Shown here: positions 11,938 to 22,400 of the stretch, piece by piece
Layout: each line of letters starts with the position of its first letter
Position numbering within the stretch: the stretch's first letter is position 1
Source of the DNA: Polydactylus sextarius
Taxonomy: Eukaryota > Chordata > Actinopteri > Polynemidae
Assembly: GCA_016801845.1 (NCBI GenBank)
Contig: CM028911.1
Coordinates: forward strand, 5,502,885 to 5,566,884
Reading direction: 5' to 3'
DNA: 64,000 bases
Position numbers and translations under genes: made by a program
Notes under the pieces: generated by a model
What the model was told of the DNA's origin: nothing
The model's database searches: none
Seen by the model: only the letters and a program-made list of their open reading frames with translations

Positions 11938-12390
11938 TCTATTTACTGGACCAAGTCTCTAACCACCAGCCAAAGAAGCTGGAGCGCGTGGTGTCGTAAG
12001 TGAGTGATAAAACGCATACACGCCCGAGCCGTAAAATGTAAACAAACCAGGCCAGTTGATAGTTCGGAGACACCAGGAAATAACCGAGACAAACTTTCGA
12101 AAGTGATGCTGCCCCCAAAGCCCTTCAGCCCTGGCTCAGCTGGTTCACCCTCCTCCTCTATTTCCAAAACTCTGAGCACTTTCTCAAAAAGGAAAACGCG
12201 AAGAGCGCCCTAAATGTTGCTCCGCCATGTCGCATAGTCCGCATGGCGAACCGAAAATAACGTCGGTCTCGATGTGCTGATATCCATATATCAACCTTTA
12301 TGCAGTGTACATCGTAATATTTTTCTCCTGGTTGGTAAAAATCGACATATAATAATTTAATATTAAAACAGCGTTTGAAACAGCGGAATA
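11938..12390 (-). other. srf: probable srf 5'UTR
   Basis: This is the stretch between the inferred start region (about 30 nt after a TATA-like element) and the srf ATG. It is moderately GC-rich, holds several upstream ATGs, and shows no obvious splice sites. A leader of about 450 nt is plausible for srf. The exact start is inferred only from promoter geometry. Confidence 0.5.
11943..12017 (-). CDS. upstream ORF in the srf 5' leader (24 codons)
   Basis: The ATG at 12017 starts MRFITHLRHHALQLL and the frame stops at TAA 11945-11943, five nucleotides before the srf ATG. The start context is weak (T at -3). If the transcription start inferred from the promoter (about 12380) is right, this uORF is in the mRNA and could limit srf translation. 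Further upstream ATGs at about 12228, 12235 and 12244 open short frames too. The peptide itself is not recognised, so any function would be regulatory. Confidence 0.4.
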   Translation of the reverse strand: MRFITHLRHHALQLLWLVVRDLVQ

Positions 12391-12440
12391 ATATTACAAC
12401 CGAGGAACTACTTTCCGCCTTATAAAGAGATACAATGTTT

Positions 12441-12450
12441 CCTTATTTGG
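12441..12450. promoter_or_regulatory. srf: CArG box, proximal
   Basis: CCTTATTTGG on the plus strand is a perfect CC(A/T)6GG match. It is identical to the box 20 bp further upstream. It is the likely SRF site for positive autoregulation. Confidence 0.8.
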
Positions 12451-12460
12451 TGCTGTCTCT

Positions 12461-12470
12461 CCTTATTTGG
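12461..12470. promoter_or_regulatory. srf: CArG box, distal
   Basis: This is a second identical CCTTATTTGG. The centre-to-centre distance of 20 bp is about two helical turns, which puts both SRF dimers on one DNA face. An AP-1 consensus abuts it on the upstream side. Confidence 0.8.
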
Positions 12471-12477
12471 TGAGTCA
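12471..12477. promoter_or_regulatory. srf: AP-1 consensus site
   Basis: TGAGTCA directly follows the distal CArG box with no gap. AP-1 sites next to serum response elements are known from FOS-type promoters. Occupancy is inferred, not shown. Confidence 0.55.
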
Positions 12478-12492
12478 CAGCGTCGCCTATCG

Positions 12493-12528
12493 ATTGGTTG
12501 AAGATTATCTGAGTAGCGTTGTCATTGG
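12493..12528 (-). promoter_or_regulatory. srf: pair of CCAAT boxes
   Basis: CCAAT on the minus strand occurs at 12493-12497 and 12524-12528, spaced 31 bp (about three turns), upstream of the CArG pair. This spacing is typical of functional NF-Y pairs in proximal promoters. Confidence 0.55.
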
Positions 12529-12599
12529 TCAATACACCACGCTCATTAGCATAAATACCAAAATGGTTGCGCTACAGAAAACGTCACCGTGGACAAGTA

Positions 12600-14351
12600 G
12601 AGGAACCAAAATAACAAAACATCCAACTTTTTTATTCCCTACAGGTTGTTCTATGTCATAAAACCATGTTTTCCCAAACTTTTATGCCAGAATAGCTACA
12701 TACATCATCGAAGGACTTTGAATGATTTTGTATTGTATACCAGTTGTTAGAAGCTGTATGTTCTCTGATACGTTCAGACAGATGAAGCCACAAATCATCA
12801 TTCTAAAAATCTAAGTATCTGATTTAAATTTATTTCTGTTCTTATTCACGTTATTCCACAGACGCCTGCGTCACATTTAATCATGATTTGCAACACGCCT
12901 ATTCATACATAGTAATGTCTATAATTATTTGTAATTTACTTTTGTAAAAAGAGAAATTTGTCTGTCTGTATTTAACTGGTATTTAACCTGCTGGTGCAAC
13001 ATACCAGTTATAACACTGACCAGTTTTCACAGTTGGCTGTATGAACAGTGGAACAACTTGTCAACAAAGACTGTACAACACACTGAAGCTAAATGGAATT
13101 AAGCCACAATTTGTCTCATCATTCATAATTGTTGCGACATCTATTGTGACTTTGTGTGAAATGTTTAGAAAACAAAGAAACTCTGAGGTACTTGTGCATC
13201 TGGTACCTTGACTGACAGAGTTGAACGTTGCCATAAGCCCCGTCCCCTCTAGTACTTCAGACAGGTTAAAACAAATGCCATTTATCACTGGTATTTGAAA
13301 ATGGTTTCTGATCCAAGATTTGTTCACAACATACTGTGGGGTTCATTAGTGAAAAAGTTCTGTAACTACATGAGTTCCCCACAACTTAAACACACTTAGA
13401 TAATGATGTCCATGTCAACATTTGTCACAGAAGTATGCATATGACCTGTATAGGTTGTTAATGTCTCCATGTCAGACTTTATCCATTACTATCAAGCTGC
13501 AGGAGATCACCCAGCTCCAATTCTCATCAGAATTTAGAAGAGGAGACCTAAAATGATGTGGAACCTCTAAGACTTTCTTAAGTGACATTTAAAACAATGA
13601 CAAATGTGCACTGGCACCAATACAAGACCACATGGACTCACTGATGGAAACCTCTTTTGCGGCTCTAAAAGGTTATGTTATCTTATTAAAGTCTAAACAT
13701 AAGTGGAGAAAATTTATTTGGCAAGTCTCTGGGATGAAGTTTTGAAAAGTCAAGAAGACTCACATCGCCCTCTACTGGTAACATTAGACAAATCTTTGAA
13801 TGTAGGGGTAAAATAGAAGGTCTGAGTGTAGGTGCTTTTTTTTTTTTACAAAATTACAACCACATATGCTGTAAAAGGGCATGTGTGTTTTATTAATACT
13901 GATCTTATTCAAAGGAAAGTTCTAAGGCTGATTTTGTAATGACACGCAGCTGTTGTTTACACTCCGTATAAAAATCAACATGCAGAGGCTTGCTTGAGGT
14001 TTTATCACTCTTGTGATTTTTGTTTTACTGAACACTATATTGCGTTGGTTACGCAGCTGCATGCAGAAACCGTTGGGTAAGTGCAGTTTTGAAATGAATT
14101 CCTTTTGACAGCATTCTGGTTTTTAATAGACAATGTGATTGTAACTATGGTACAAAGCACTGAACAGGGAAGTGTTTTTGCAACTGTATGACCAGACACA
14201 ACGTGTTCAGTGTGAATTATCTCATGCAAACTGAAATTATCAACTGCAGTTGATTTTCATACCAAACTAAGATGTTGAAAAAAAAAAAAAGGACATGACC
14301 AATGACATCTGCAGTATTAATCACACACAATGAGTAAAAACACTGTGAACC
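12600..14351. other. intergenic region between ptk7 3' end and srf promoter
   Basis: About 1.75 kb of AT-rich sequence. No exon, RNA gene or intact mobile element was recognised. Small A and T runs are present (for example at 13838-13848). It is short for a vertebrate intergenic region, so the ptk7 terminator lies close to the srf control region. Confidence 0.65.
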
Positions 14352-14357
14352 TTTATT
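14352..14357 (-). terminator. ptk7: candidate ptk7 polyadenylation signal (AATAAA)
   Basis: This is the first canonical AATAAA on the minus strand downstream of the ptk7 stop codon (plus strand TTTATT). It would give a 3'UTR of about 1.85 kb. An alternative ATTAAA lies at 15595-15600 and could give a shorter form. Confidence 0.5.
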
Positions 14358-16185
14358 GACAGCAGCATGTATATTTTTTTTTTGTATATATCTGTGATTA
14401 CTGTGAACATTTGCTGAAGCAGATTAAAAAAAAAGAGGTCTAGGTGTGAGTGCCTAGCGTTCATAAAAACAACAACATTACACTAAAAACAAAGTATAAA
14501 AACAAGTTCTTAAACAAAGGCCATTGCATTTGATTAGATAATATAAAAAAAAAGAGGGAAACAGTTAAGATAATCCTTCATTTACCAGGCACTTAAATGA
14601 GTACTGGTGACTAGCAGTCACTCGTTTGACCTCCTTTGTATTTTGTGTTTGCCAGTTCAGTCGTTTACCAGACTGAACACACACAGAGATGGACCGTGAG
14701 AATGAGTACATAGCATCAGAGAAGTACCTTTCTATAATTAACATATTTAAAAAAAAAAAAACAAAAGACAGGACCTTCATCATAAATAAACAGGCACCTG
14801 CATGTCCTTCTACACAACATGATAGAGATAAAGAGGGATATTCTTTTAAGTGAAGTTAGTGCATGGCTTCTACATTATGTACACATTGCCTGGTGTGATG
14901 GTCCACTTTGCAGCATTGCACAAAACTATGGGACCGGGAAGGAAGCTATGATTGGATCTCTGAAGAAAATGTGTTGCAGGTTAAAACAAAGTGATAGGCT
15001 GCATCCCTGCAACTACGACGACACAATGATATTTACGTGGTATAATGGATATTTTTACCCATAGGTAGTGACCAATAAGCACCTCAAAGTTAATACAAGA
15101 ACAGAACGCACTCATATAAACGTACAAATTCCACACTAGCACAATCTCATCCATTCAATATATTCCTTGGCTATAAACTTGAGCTTTTTTTGTTTGTTTG
15201 TTTTGTTTTGTTCCTGAAAGTGTTCTCATGACATGGATGACGTTTGGATGACATTTTCTACAAGTTTCCTCATGACGACAAACCTTCATACAAACACTAT
15301 TCCTCTCCCACGCTAAACACACACTGTAACACGGAACAGTGCAGTGGCACACACAGACGCACGCACACACGCAAACACTTTGGAGGATGGCGTCGGGTCT
15401 CTGGTGGACAGAGTAGCGGAGTGTCTCCTCCAAGATCAGGGTGGTGCTCTCAGGATGCAGCCGCCTGAATTCTAAGTTCAAGCAGACGAGCTGAAACTTA
15501 ACACACTCTTAAAAGGTTGATACAATATTCAAGAAGCACTGGTGCTCCACTGAAGTCTTATTATATCCCACTTTCCCTTTAAGACTCTTTCTTATTTAAT
15601 GAGAAAACACTGAGGATTCAACAGAGCGGTGAAACTTAATTTCGGGGGGAGTTTCCAAAATGTCCGACTAATAATTTCTGTTTGCTCAGAGGCAGTGAAA
15701 GTACTGCGACTCAGATCCCTACAGAGCAGTTGGAAGTTTTGGTAAGTGTGTGTGTGTGAAGGGGTAGAGGCACTGAGGTTGTGAGTCTCTGTGAAGCGAA
15801 GTGTCTGTGGGACGGAGCGGCCACAGACAGGCAGGCAGGGTCACAGTGGAACCACAGACTGGGACTGGAGGGGAGGGTCGTCCATGCTGCGGTTAAGGCA
15901 AAACGTAAACTCCTGGCACTGCTCACAAGAAGCCATTCACACAAATATGAGTGGATTTCCACTGATATAGCAAAGAAGTCTTATCCACACACCCATATTT
16001 TGAAATGCATATTTTCTTTTTTGTTTTTTTTTTGTTTTGATTTTTTTTTTTTATATAGAAAAAAAGTGTTTTCTCCTCAAACCTCTTCCCTGAAATGTGT
16101 GAGACTAATATCCAGCATTCCTGTCTTTCTTTTGGGGGAAAGGAGTTGGTAAAAGTTCCCCTCCGATGTGGGGGTTAGGGTCGTC
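14352..16185 (-). other. ptk7: probable ptk7 3'UTR
   Basis: Sequence from the stop codon to the first canonical poly(A) signal. It holds several A-rich and T-rich tracts, notably a T-rich stretch on the plus strand at 16016-16052, which is A-rich in the transcript. No open frame with similarity to a known protein was seen. The extent depends on the inferred poly(A) site. Confidence 0.5.
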
Positions 16186-16346
16186 TCAGACTTTGCTGTC
16201 AGAGGGCAACTCTCCCAAGGCGTGGACGATGTCAGTAAACGAGGGACGCTCTTTGAGACTTAGCGCCCAGCAACGCGTCATGAGCTTGTAGATTTTGGAG
16301 GGACATCCGTCTGGAACAGGAAGCTTCAGCTTCCCTGTCTGCAGAC
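16186..16346 (-). CDS. ptk7: ptk7 exon 20 (last coding exon, kinase C-lobe end)
   Basis: Acceptor CTCTAG|GT. It encodes LQTGKLKLPVPDGCPSKIY, then RCWALSLKERPSFTDI, and ends PSDSKV followed by TGA at 16188-16186. The CW(x)6RPSF motif of tyrosine kinase subdomain XI is present. Confidence 0.96.
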
Positions 16347-19300
16347 CTAGAGGGAGGAGACACGTAGATGTCATTTAATATAAAATAATCATTCTGTGAC
16401 TTTCCTAGAAAACCGATTAAACATCATCTCTCTGTTTTATAAACGTAATCCCCGATGCGACATCTTTTCTATTGTAAATCCCTCTCATCGCGTGTTTTGG
16501 GCACTGAATCCGAACCAGGGATAAAAGAAGCCGCTGCAGCATCACACTGACCTTCCAGCACCTCGTCATCGCTGAGTTTGGTATATGGCATTTCTCCGTG
16601 ACTGAACACTTCCCACATCAACACTCCAAAGGCCCACACATCTGACTTGGTGGAGAAGTCGTCCTCAAATACAGACTCTGATGGGAGCCAGCGCAGTGGG
16701 ATCCATGCCTGTCTGTAGTGGTAGTACTCACTGCACATACACAAGAGAAATGACAAAGAGATGGAAACTATTAATATTAACCAAATAAAAAGCACGGAGA
16801 TGTCTCACAGTTCATTTCATTTTATTCACAGTATTGATGATGCTAAATTGAGGTAATTATCAGTTGTAATGTGTTTTCTGTCAGACCTGTTGTAGACGTC
16901 CTTGCTGAGGCTGAGTGATGACACTTTCACACGCCTCTGACCGTTGATCAGACAGTTTCGGGCTGCTAGGTCTTTGTGAACGAAGCGGTGATTGGACAGA
17001 TGCTCCATCCCATGAGCCACCTGGGCACAGATGGAAACCTGAACCGGGAAAGAGAAACATAAAGAACAAAGGAACTGTCAAGGCTGAGCAATAATGATCA
17101 TACATTTGTTCCAGCAGTGGAAACTACCTAGGTTCTCTTTGGTTGAATCAGTTCAACAATTTGAGAGGAAAAAAAAATCCCTTATTGTTGCTCAGCAACC
17201 TCACAGTGACGACAAGACACCAAGAAATAATCATAACCCAAACTAAAACCACCACTTCCCTTTTTATTCTCAAAATAAGATATGTGTTAATTAATGACAC
17301 ACATGTGGTTTATATATGTGTGTTTGCGTAGTAGATGGTGAGTAACACTTACTTTGGTCTTGGTGCTGATTGGCTGAGATTTGACCTTGTCATCTTTGCT
17401 TTTGGAAATTCTTAGGAACTGCTTCAAGTCTCCCTGGTGTGATGGAAGCAAAACAAAAAACAGCATTACATCAAGCAATGACGGTGTTTACTGGTGTTTA
17501 TGTAAACTGTGCGTGCCTTTGCCTGTGTGTCATTACCAGGTCATAGTACTCTAGGATCATGTAGTGAGGTTCTGCCTCCCTGCACAGGCCCAGCAGACGG
17601 ACCACGTTGGGGTGGCTGAGCTTAGCAAACATTTCGGCTTCGCGGCGGAAGTCGAGCTGGAGCTGTTCGTCTCTGGTCTGCAGGCTCTTCACCAGCACCA
17701 CCGTCTCCTCCTCGTTCTCCTCGATGCCCTTCGCTTTGGATAGCAACACCTCACCAAACTCCCCTTTACCTGCACAAACATTTGTACAGCACAGCGCAAA
17801 TGTCAAGGGCTGAAGCTTGAAAATCAATGTCACACATCTTGTCTTACCAAGTGATTACACCAATATTATTGCTGCTTCAAGATCAGATCAGTTTTTATGG
17901 AATCATTAAACCAACATTCATCTTTATGCAATAAATGCAAAACAAAACTGTTCTAACTAAAAAAGAAATCTACCTAAAGTGGTGATGGTTTGTAGGTTTG
18001 CTCGAGGCAAGTGGAGCTTATCGTTGTTGACGTGGCTGTGGCGTTTCTCTGTTGTTGCCACGGTACCCATGTTGGTGAGGGCCACCTCTTCCTGGATCTC
18101 AGCAGTGGTGTGGCCATTTTGTTGAACAGCTCCACCTGATAAACACAACACCCCACATACACACACGGTCAAAGGCCATAAACACTGCAAATCTCAAATA
18201 TGAGATATATTATAGATTATATATGATATAATAAAGTAAAACATTAAGACAAGAGACAAAGTAAAGTGAAAAAACACAAGTAAAAGTCATAGTAAGGTTC
18301 AGCCACCACATGCTGCCAGAACAGCTTCAGTGTGACTTGGTGTTGAATGTATAAGCTTGTATATTTACAGAAAAAGTAAGTGAAACTCCTACTATGAACA
18401 CAAGGTGGCAGCAAATATTCAAAACTTTTCAACAATGTTCTGAGAACCTTGAAGTGTTCACCTCCTGGCTGAATGTACATAACCACAAATTCATCAACAG
18501 TCTTCTCCATTCAGCAGTCATACCATTGAGACATTCCATCTCCGGCTCCTCTCCCTCCTGGCCTTTCTGCAGCCTTTTGGCGTTTCGCCTCTTTTTGCAG
18601 TAGAACATGAGACCCAGCACCACAATGATATAAGCCACAGCCGCTCCCACTGACAGAGCGATGGTTTGGATCATCTTGTAAGGAGCCTTGTCATCTTCAT
18701 CATCAATGGTGTTCGCTGGTTTCTCTGTTGCATATGGGAAGAAATGACTGGTTGACTAAAATGCTTTGAAAAAGGATTTGATACGTTTGTTATCATTGAC
18801 ACATTAATTAACATAACATATTCTGTTACGTCTTGGGTTGATAAAAATAATCAAGTCACTGTGAATAAGATGCGGTTTACCGTGATACGGATCCACCACA
18901 GCTATGGTTTGAAATTTTTAACCCTTACCCTGCCTCATAGAAGTGAGGCCTCATCATTCAACAAGTATTTTTCAGAGTTGTCGTGTTTGCGCTGACCCAG
19001 ACAAACAGTGACAAACATCTAAATTCAATTGCCTCCTACTTTAAACTGGTCCAGAAAACAATCTTGCTCCTTTGAGAGAAAATGACTTGATATGGGACAC
19101 TAGCACAAATGTGTGACTGTAATTTCCAGCTTCAGTCAGCACATAAGGAGCCACAGAGCATAAAGCGTTATTAGATCTAATGTCTTCCCGGACCCATCAC
19201 CTCAATGACAGCTGTGGCGTCAGAGATGTGGCCATGGTTATTAACCTGTCGGGATGGATGACAGGCAGAGGTTTAATTAATGCCTTCACCCAGACTTGTG

Positions 19301-19373
19301 ATTGTGGCGTACGCCCCATGTGTGCACCTTTGTTCCTGATGAAGGAAGCCTCTGTAAATGCATGTGTACATAT

Positions 19374-19411
<38 letters not shown>

Positions 19412-22400
19412 CAGATAAACTTACCCACTACATATAGCTGAGCCACACGGGATTTGATGCTGCAGCTGTTTCCGGCCACGCAGGTATATCGTGCTGTGTC
19501 ATCTGTGGTGACATCTGTAATCACCAGCGAGCCATTGGGCAACTTCTGGAACCTGAAAGAAAGAAAGGTCAGGAACGATGACGGAGGAAACAAGAATGAA
19601 ACAGTAGAAAGAGCTGACATCTATAATTCAAATCTGTCCTAACTGTGACAGAAATAAATGGACTGACATTAAGTTGAAGCTTAGACAGGAAACGGTCAAA
19701 CAGATATGTGACAGTCACAGAGATGGACAAAAGAGTATTACACGGAACATGTAGGTGATATTACACTGTCAGGTGTTAAAATAGAAGATGTTCAACAGGA
19801 CAGTGACCAGTCTAAAGACTAAAGCCCTGCTACAATGTGTCAACACAGCATCTTTAAACTGCATTTAAACTTCAAATGAATTCACATTAATGGATGCAAA
19901 CTGTGAAGATAAACTCAGCAACATTTCTATCCACCTGTAGGGAGAAGCAGACATTTGTTCATTCATTCATGAATTTTATTCACGCTTCAGAGAAGGTGTG
20001 ATAGATTTAATGGATTTGACAAGTTCTCTTAAATCACTCTAACGTGCCACTTAAGAACAAATCTGTTTGTACAAGGTGTTCTTACTCGAGGCTCATTGTA
20101 ATCAGGTGTGTAATACTATATGAGAACAAGCTAAATCTATAATACACGCACAGCAGTGAAACTGCAATTAATTCTGTTTGGAAACTTTAATAACAAACTG
20201 TAATCCTAATCCATGATGGTTGACCTGAACAGAAATGTCTTGATTTACCTCTTGTTCCCGGTGACATCCAGCGTCTTGTCCTGGATCATCCAGTGGATGT
20301 GGGGCTGAGGGTCGCCTGTGGCCTGACAGTGCAGTGTTGCTGTGTGACCCTGGTACACTGTTGTATTCTCTGGCTCCACTTTAAAGCGAATGTACACTAA
20401 AATGTGCACAAGAATACATAAATACACAGTCACTCAAAAAAGCTCATTAACCAAATACTCACACGACAGCTGAGCATCTCCTTACAGATTGTGGTTAACA
20501 TCCTTTCAGCTGCTCAACAACCAAAAACCTATTTATTACTGGGTTATGAAAGGCCACGGTGTACGCAGTAAGTGCTGCTGTGTTCGCCACTGATGAATAT
20601 GATCAATGGCTGTTTTCCTCATAAAACCACCCTCAGATGTACTAAAACCACCAGTACTGATGTGGTACTGATGACTAATATATGGTGGCATGACCTTTGG
20701 TTGATGATTCCCTGCTTCCAGGATGATGAGTGAGCAGCTTACCGGCCACAATGAGGGACACCAAAGCTCTGATCTCCCCCTGGAGGCTGTTGGAAGCGAT
20801 GCAGGTGTAGTTGCCCGCGTCGCTCCGGGTGACTTTGGTGAAGTGGAGCTGGCCTTCCTTTTGCTCCACGTGAGGTGGCAGCTCTCCTCCGTCTGCAGGG
20901 GGAGACAGAGAGGCATAGAGAGAAAAGTGGGGAAGATTAGGAGAGTTGTGTCTGGTTCTGCATATCGAAGTGATTAAATGAACTTCATTATGGCTAAAGC
21001 AGATGAACCACTGATGACGAATCTTCCGAGCACTGTTCAGCGCGGATTCTGAACAGGTTTCTACATATTCTGCAAAGAGCATTCATCTGTTTGATCAGCA
21101 TTAAGGGGATGACAAATAAGGCTGGTTTCTCTGTGAGATATTTTCATAAGAAACAGTGAATCCTTGTCTTCAGAGTGAGAGGTTACGCAATTAGCGTTTT
21201 CACCTGCTTTTGTCCAGCGGATGGTGGGAGTCTCTCTTCCTTTAGCAGAGCACTGGATGGTGATTTCTTTATCCAGCTCCAGGCACTGAGAAGGCTGGGG
21301 GGGCGGGGTGAACTTCAGCTTCTCTGAAAACACAAATCGAAGGCATTACACATGTGGTAAACACAAGGGGGGGCATGTCAAAAGATCTTTTGTGCAACTC
21401 ACACTGCAGATAAAATGACACTAAGCTGATACAAATCATGTTCAGACACATTTATGGAAATGTGGCACAGACCTGATGTGTATAACAAGTGCAGTCTATC
21501 TGAAGCTGAGATCATATAAACAGGGATTGGCCAGACAAAACACTGACATGTCAGGCCATCTACCACAGGAATTCTATAGCAGCAGATAGGAATTTATCAT
21601 GGAGATAATGTGTTAAAATGGAGGCTAGGATAAAGCTGCTGCTCATGAGTCATATTTTATACCTCAGTGGGTGTCCTGCAGAACGCCCAGAGACACAACA
21701 TGGGCTCACTCTTCCTATTTTAGTAGTCACACACTCTCTCATGCGCACACATGCCCACAGGCATGACCACATTTGTTTTTACATTTTCTTTCAGTTCTTA
21801 GGGAAGGATTAGTCATTATATGAATTGGCTGAATTTGATTTCATGCCCACACATTGTCAGTAAGTCTGAGGAATTGAGGAATAACTTTAACTGTGTAAGG
21901 TATCACTGTGTAAGCTATGTCTATATATATATATATATACATACATATACACACACACACAAATACAAACACACATATACAGTATATTGATCAACTGTGA
22001 TTCTTCCGCAGCTTACCAAGCACATTAACTCTAGCTTGCCCAGACAGTCGGCCGCCTACAGTCTTGGTTTCGCAGCCATAGATCAGTCGATCATACACCT
22101 CCACATTGTTGATTCTGAGTGTGCCATTAGGAAACAGCTTAAAACGAGAGTCCTGAAAAGGAGAATAAAAAGAGTTTGTTTTTAGATACATTTTCCCATA
22201 TCGTCTTCATGTCAGAAAAAAGACGCTAACAACTTTGTGTGGTTTTTCGTGCGTGGCAACTCGCCTCGGGTGTGATTATAATGTTGTTGCGGAGCCAGGT
22301 GACTTCAGGTTCAGGGGTAGCCTGAGCGTGACAGTGGAGATAACCGGGTTTACCTTCCTCTAAGAAGCTGTCCTGAGGCCTTGTTACCCACACAGGGGCA

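Larger units (their letters stand above)
12380..12600 (-). promoter_or_regulatory. srf: srf proximal promoter
   Basis: Reading toward srf (minus strand), the order is: CRE half-site (TGACGT, 12591-12596), CCAAT (12524-12528), CCAAT (12493-12497), AP-1 TGACTCA (12471-12477), CArG (12461-12470), CArG (12441-12450), TATA-like TTTATAAG (12419-12426), and an Ets/E2F-like GGCGGAAA next to it. Mammalian SRF promoters also carry two CArG boxes about 20 bp apart, roughly 60-85 bp upstream of the start. That geometry would put the start near 12380 here. Confidence 0.75.

Noticed and set aside
11245..11962. Long plus-strand frames opposite srf exon 1 (11245-11526, 11382-11735, 11513-11962)
   Set aside because: They are antisense shadows of a GC-rich coding exon and show only Ser/Pro-rich translations with no recognisable domain.
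11943..12179. 78-codon upstream frame in the srf leader
   Set aside because: Its first codon is GTG. Only the 24-codon part starting at the ATG at 12017 is a plausible uORF.
12467..12661. Plus-strand frame across the srf promoter, considered as a divergent gene start
   Set aside because: No recognisable protein, splice donor or downstream plus-strand exons.
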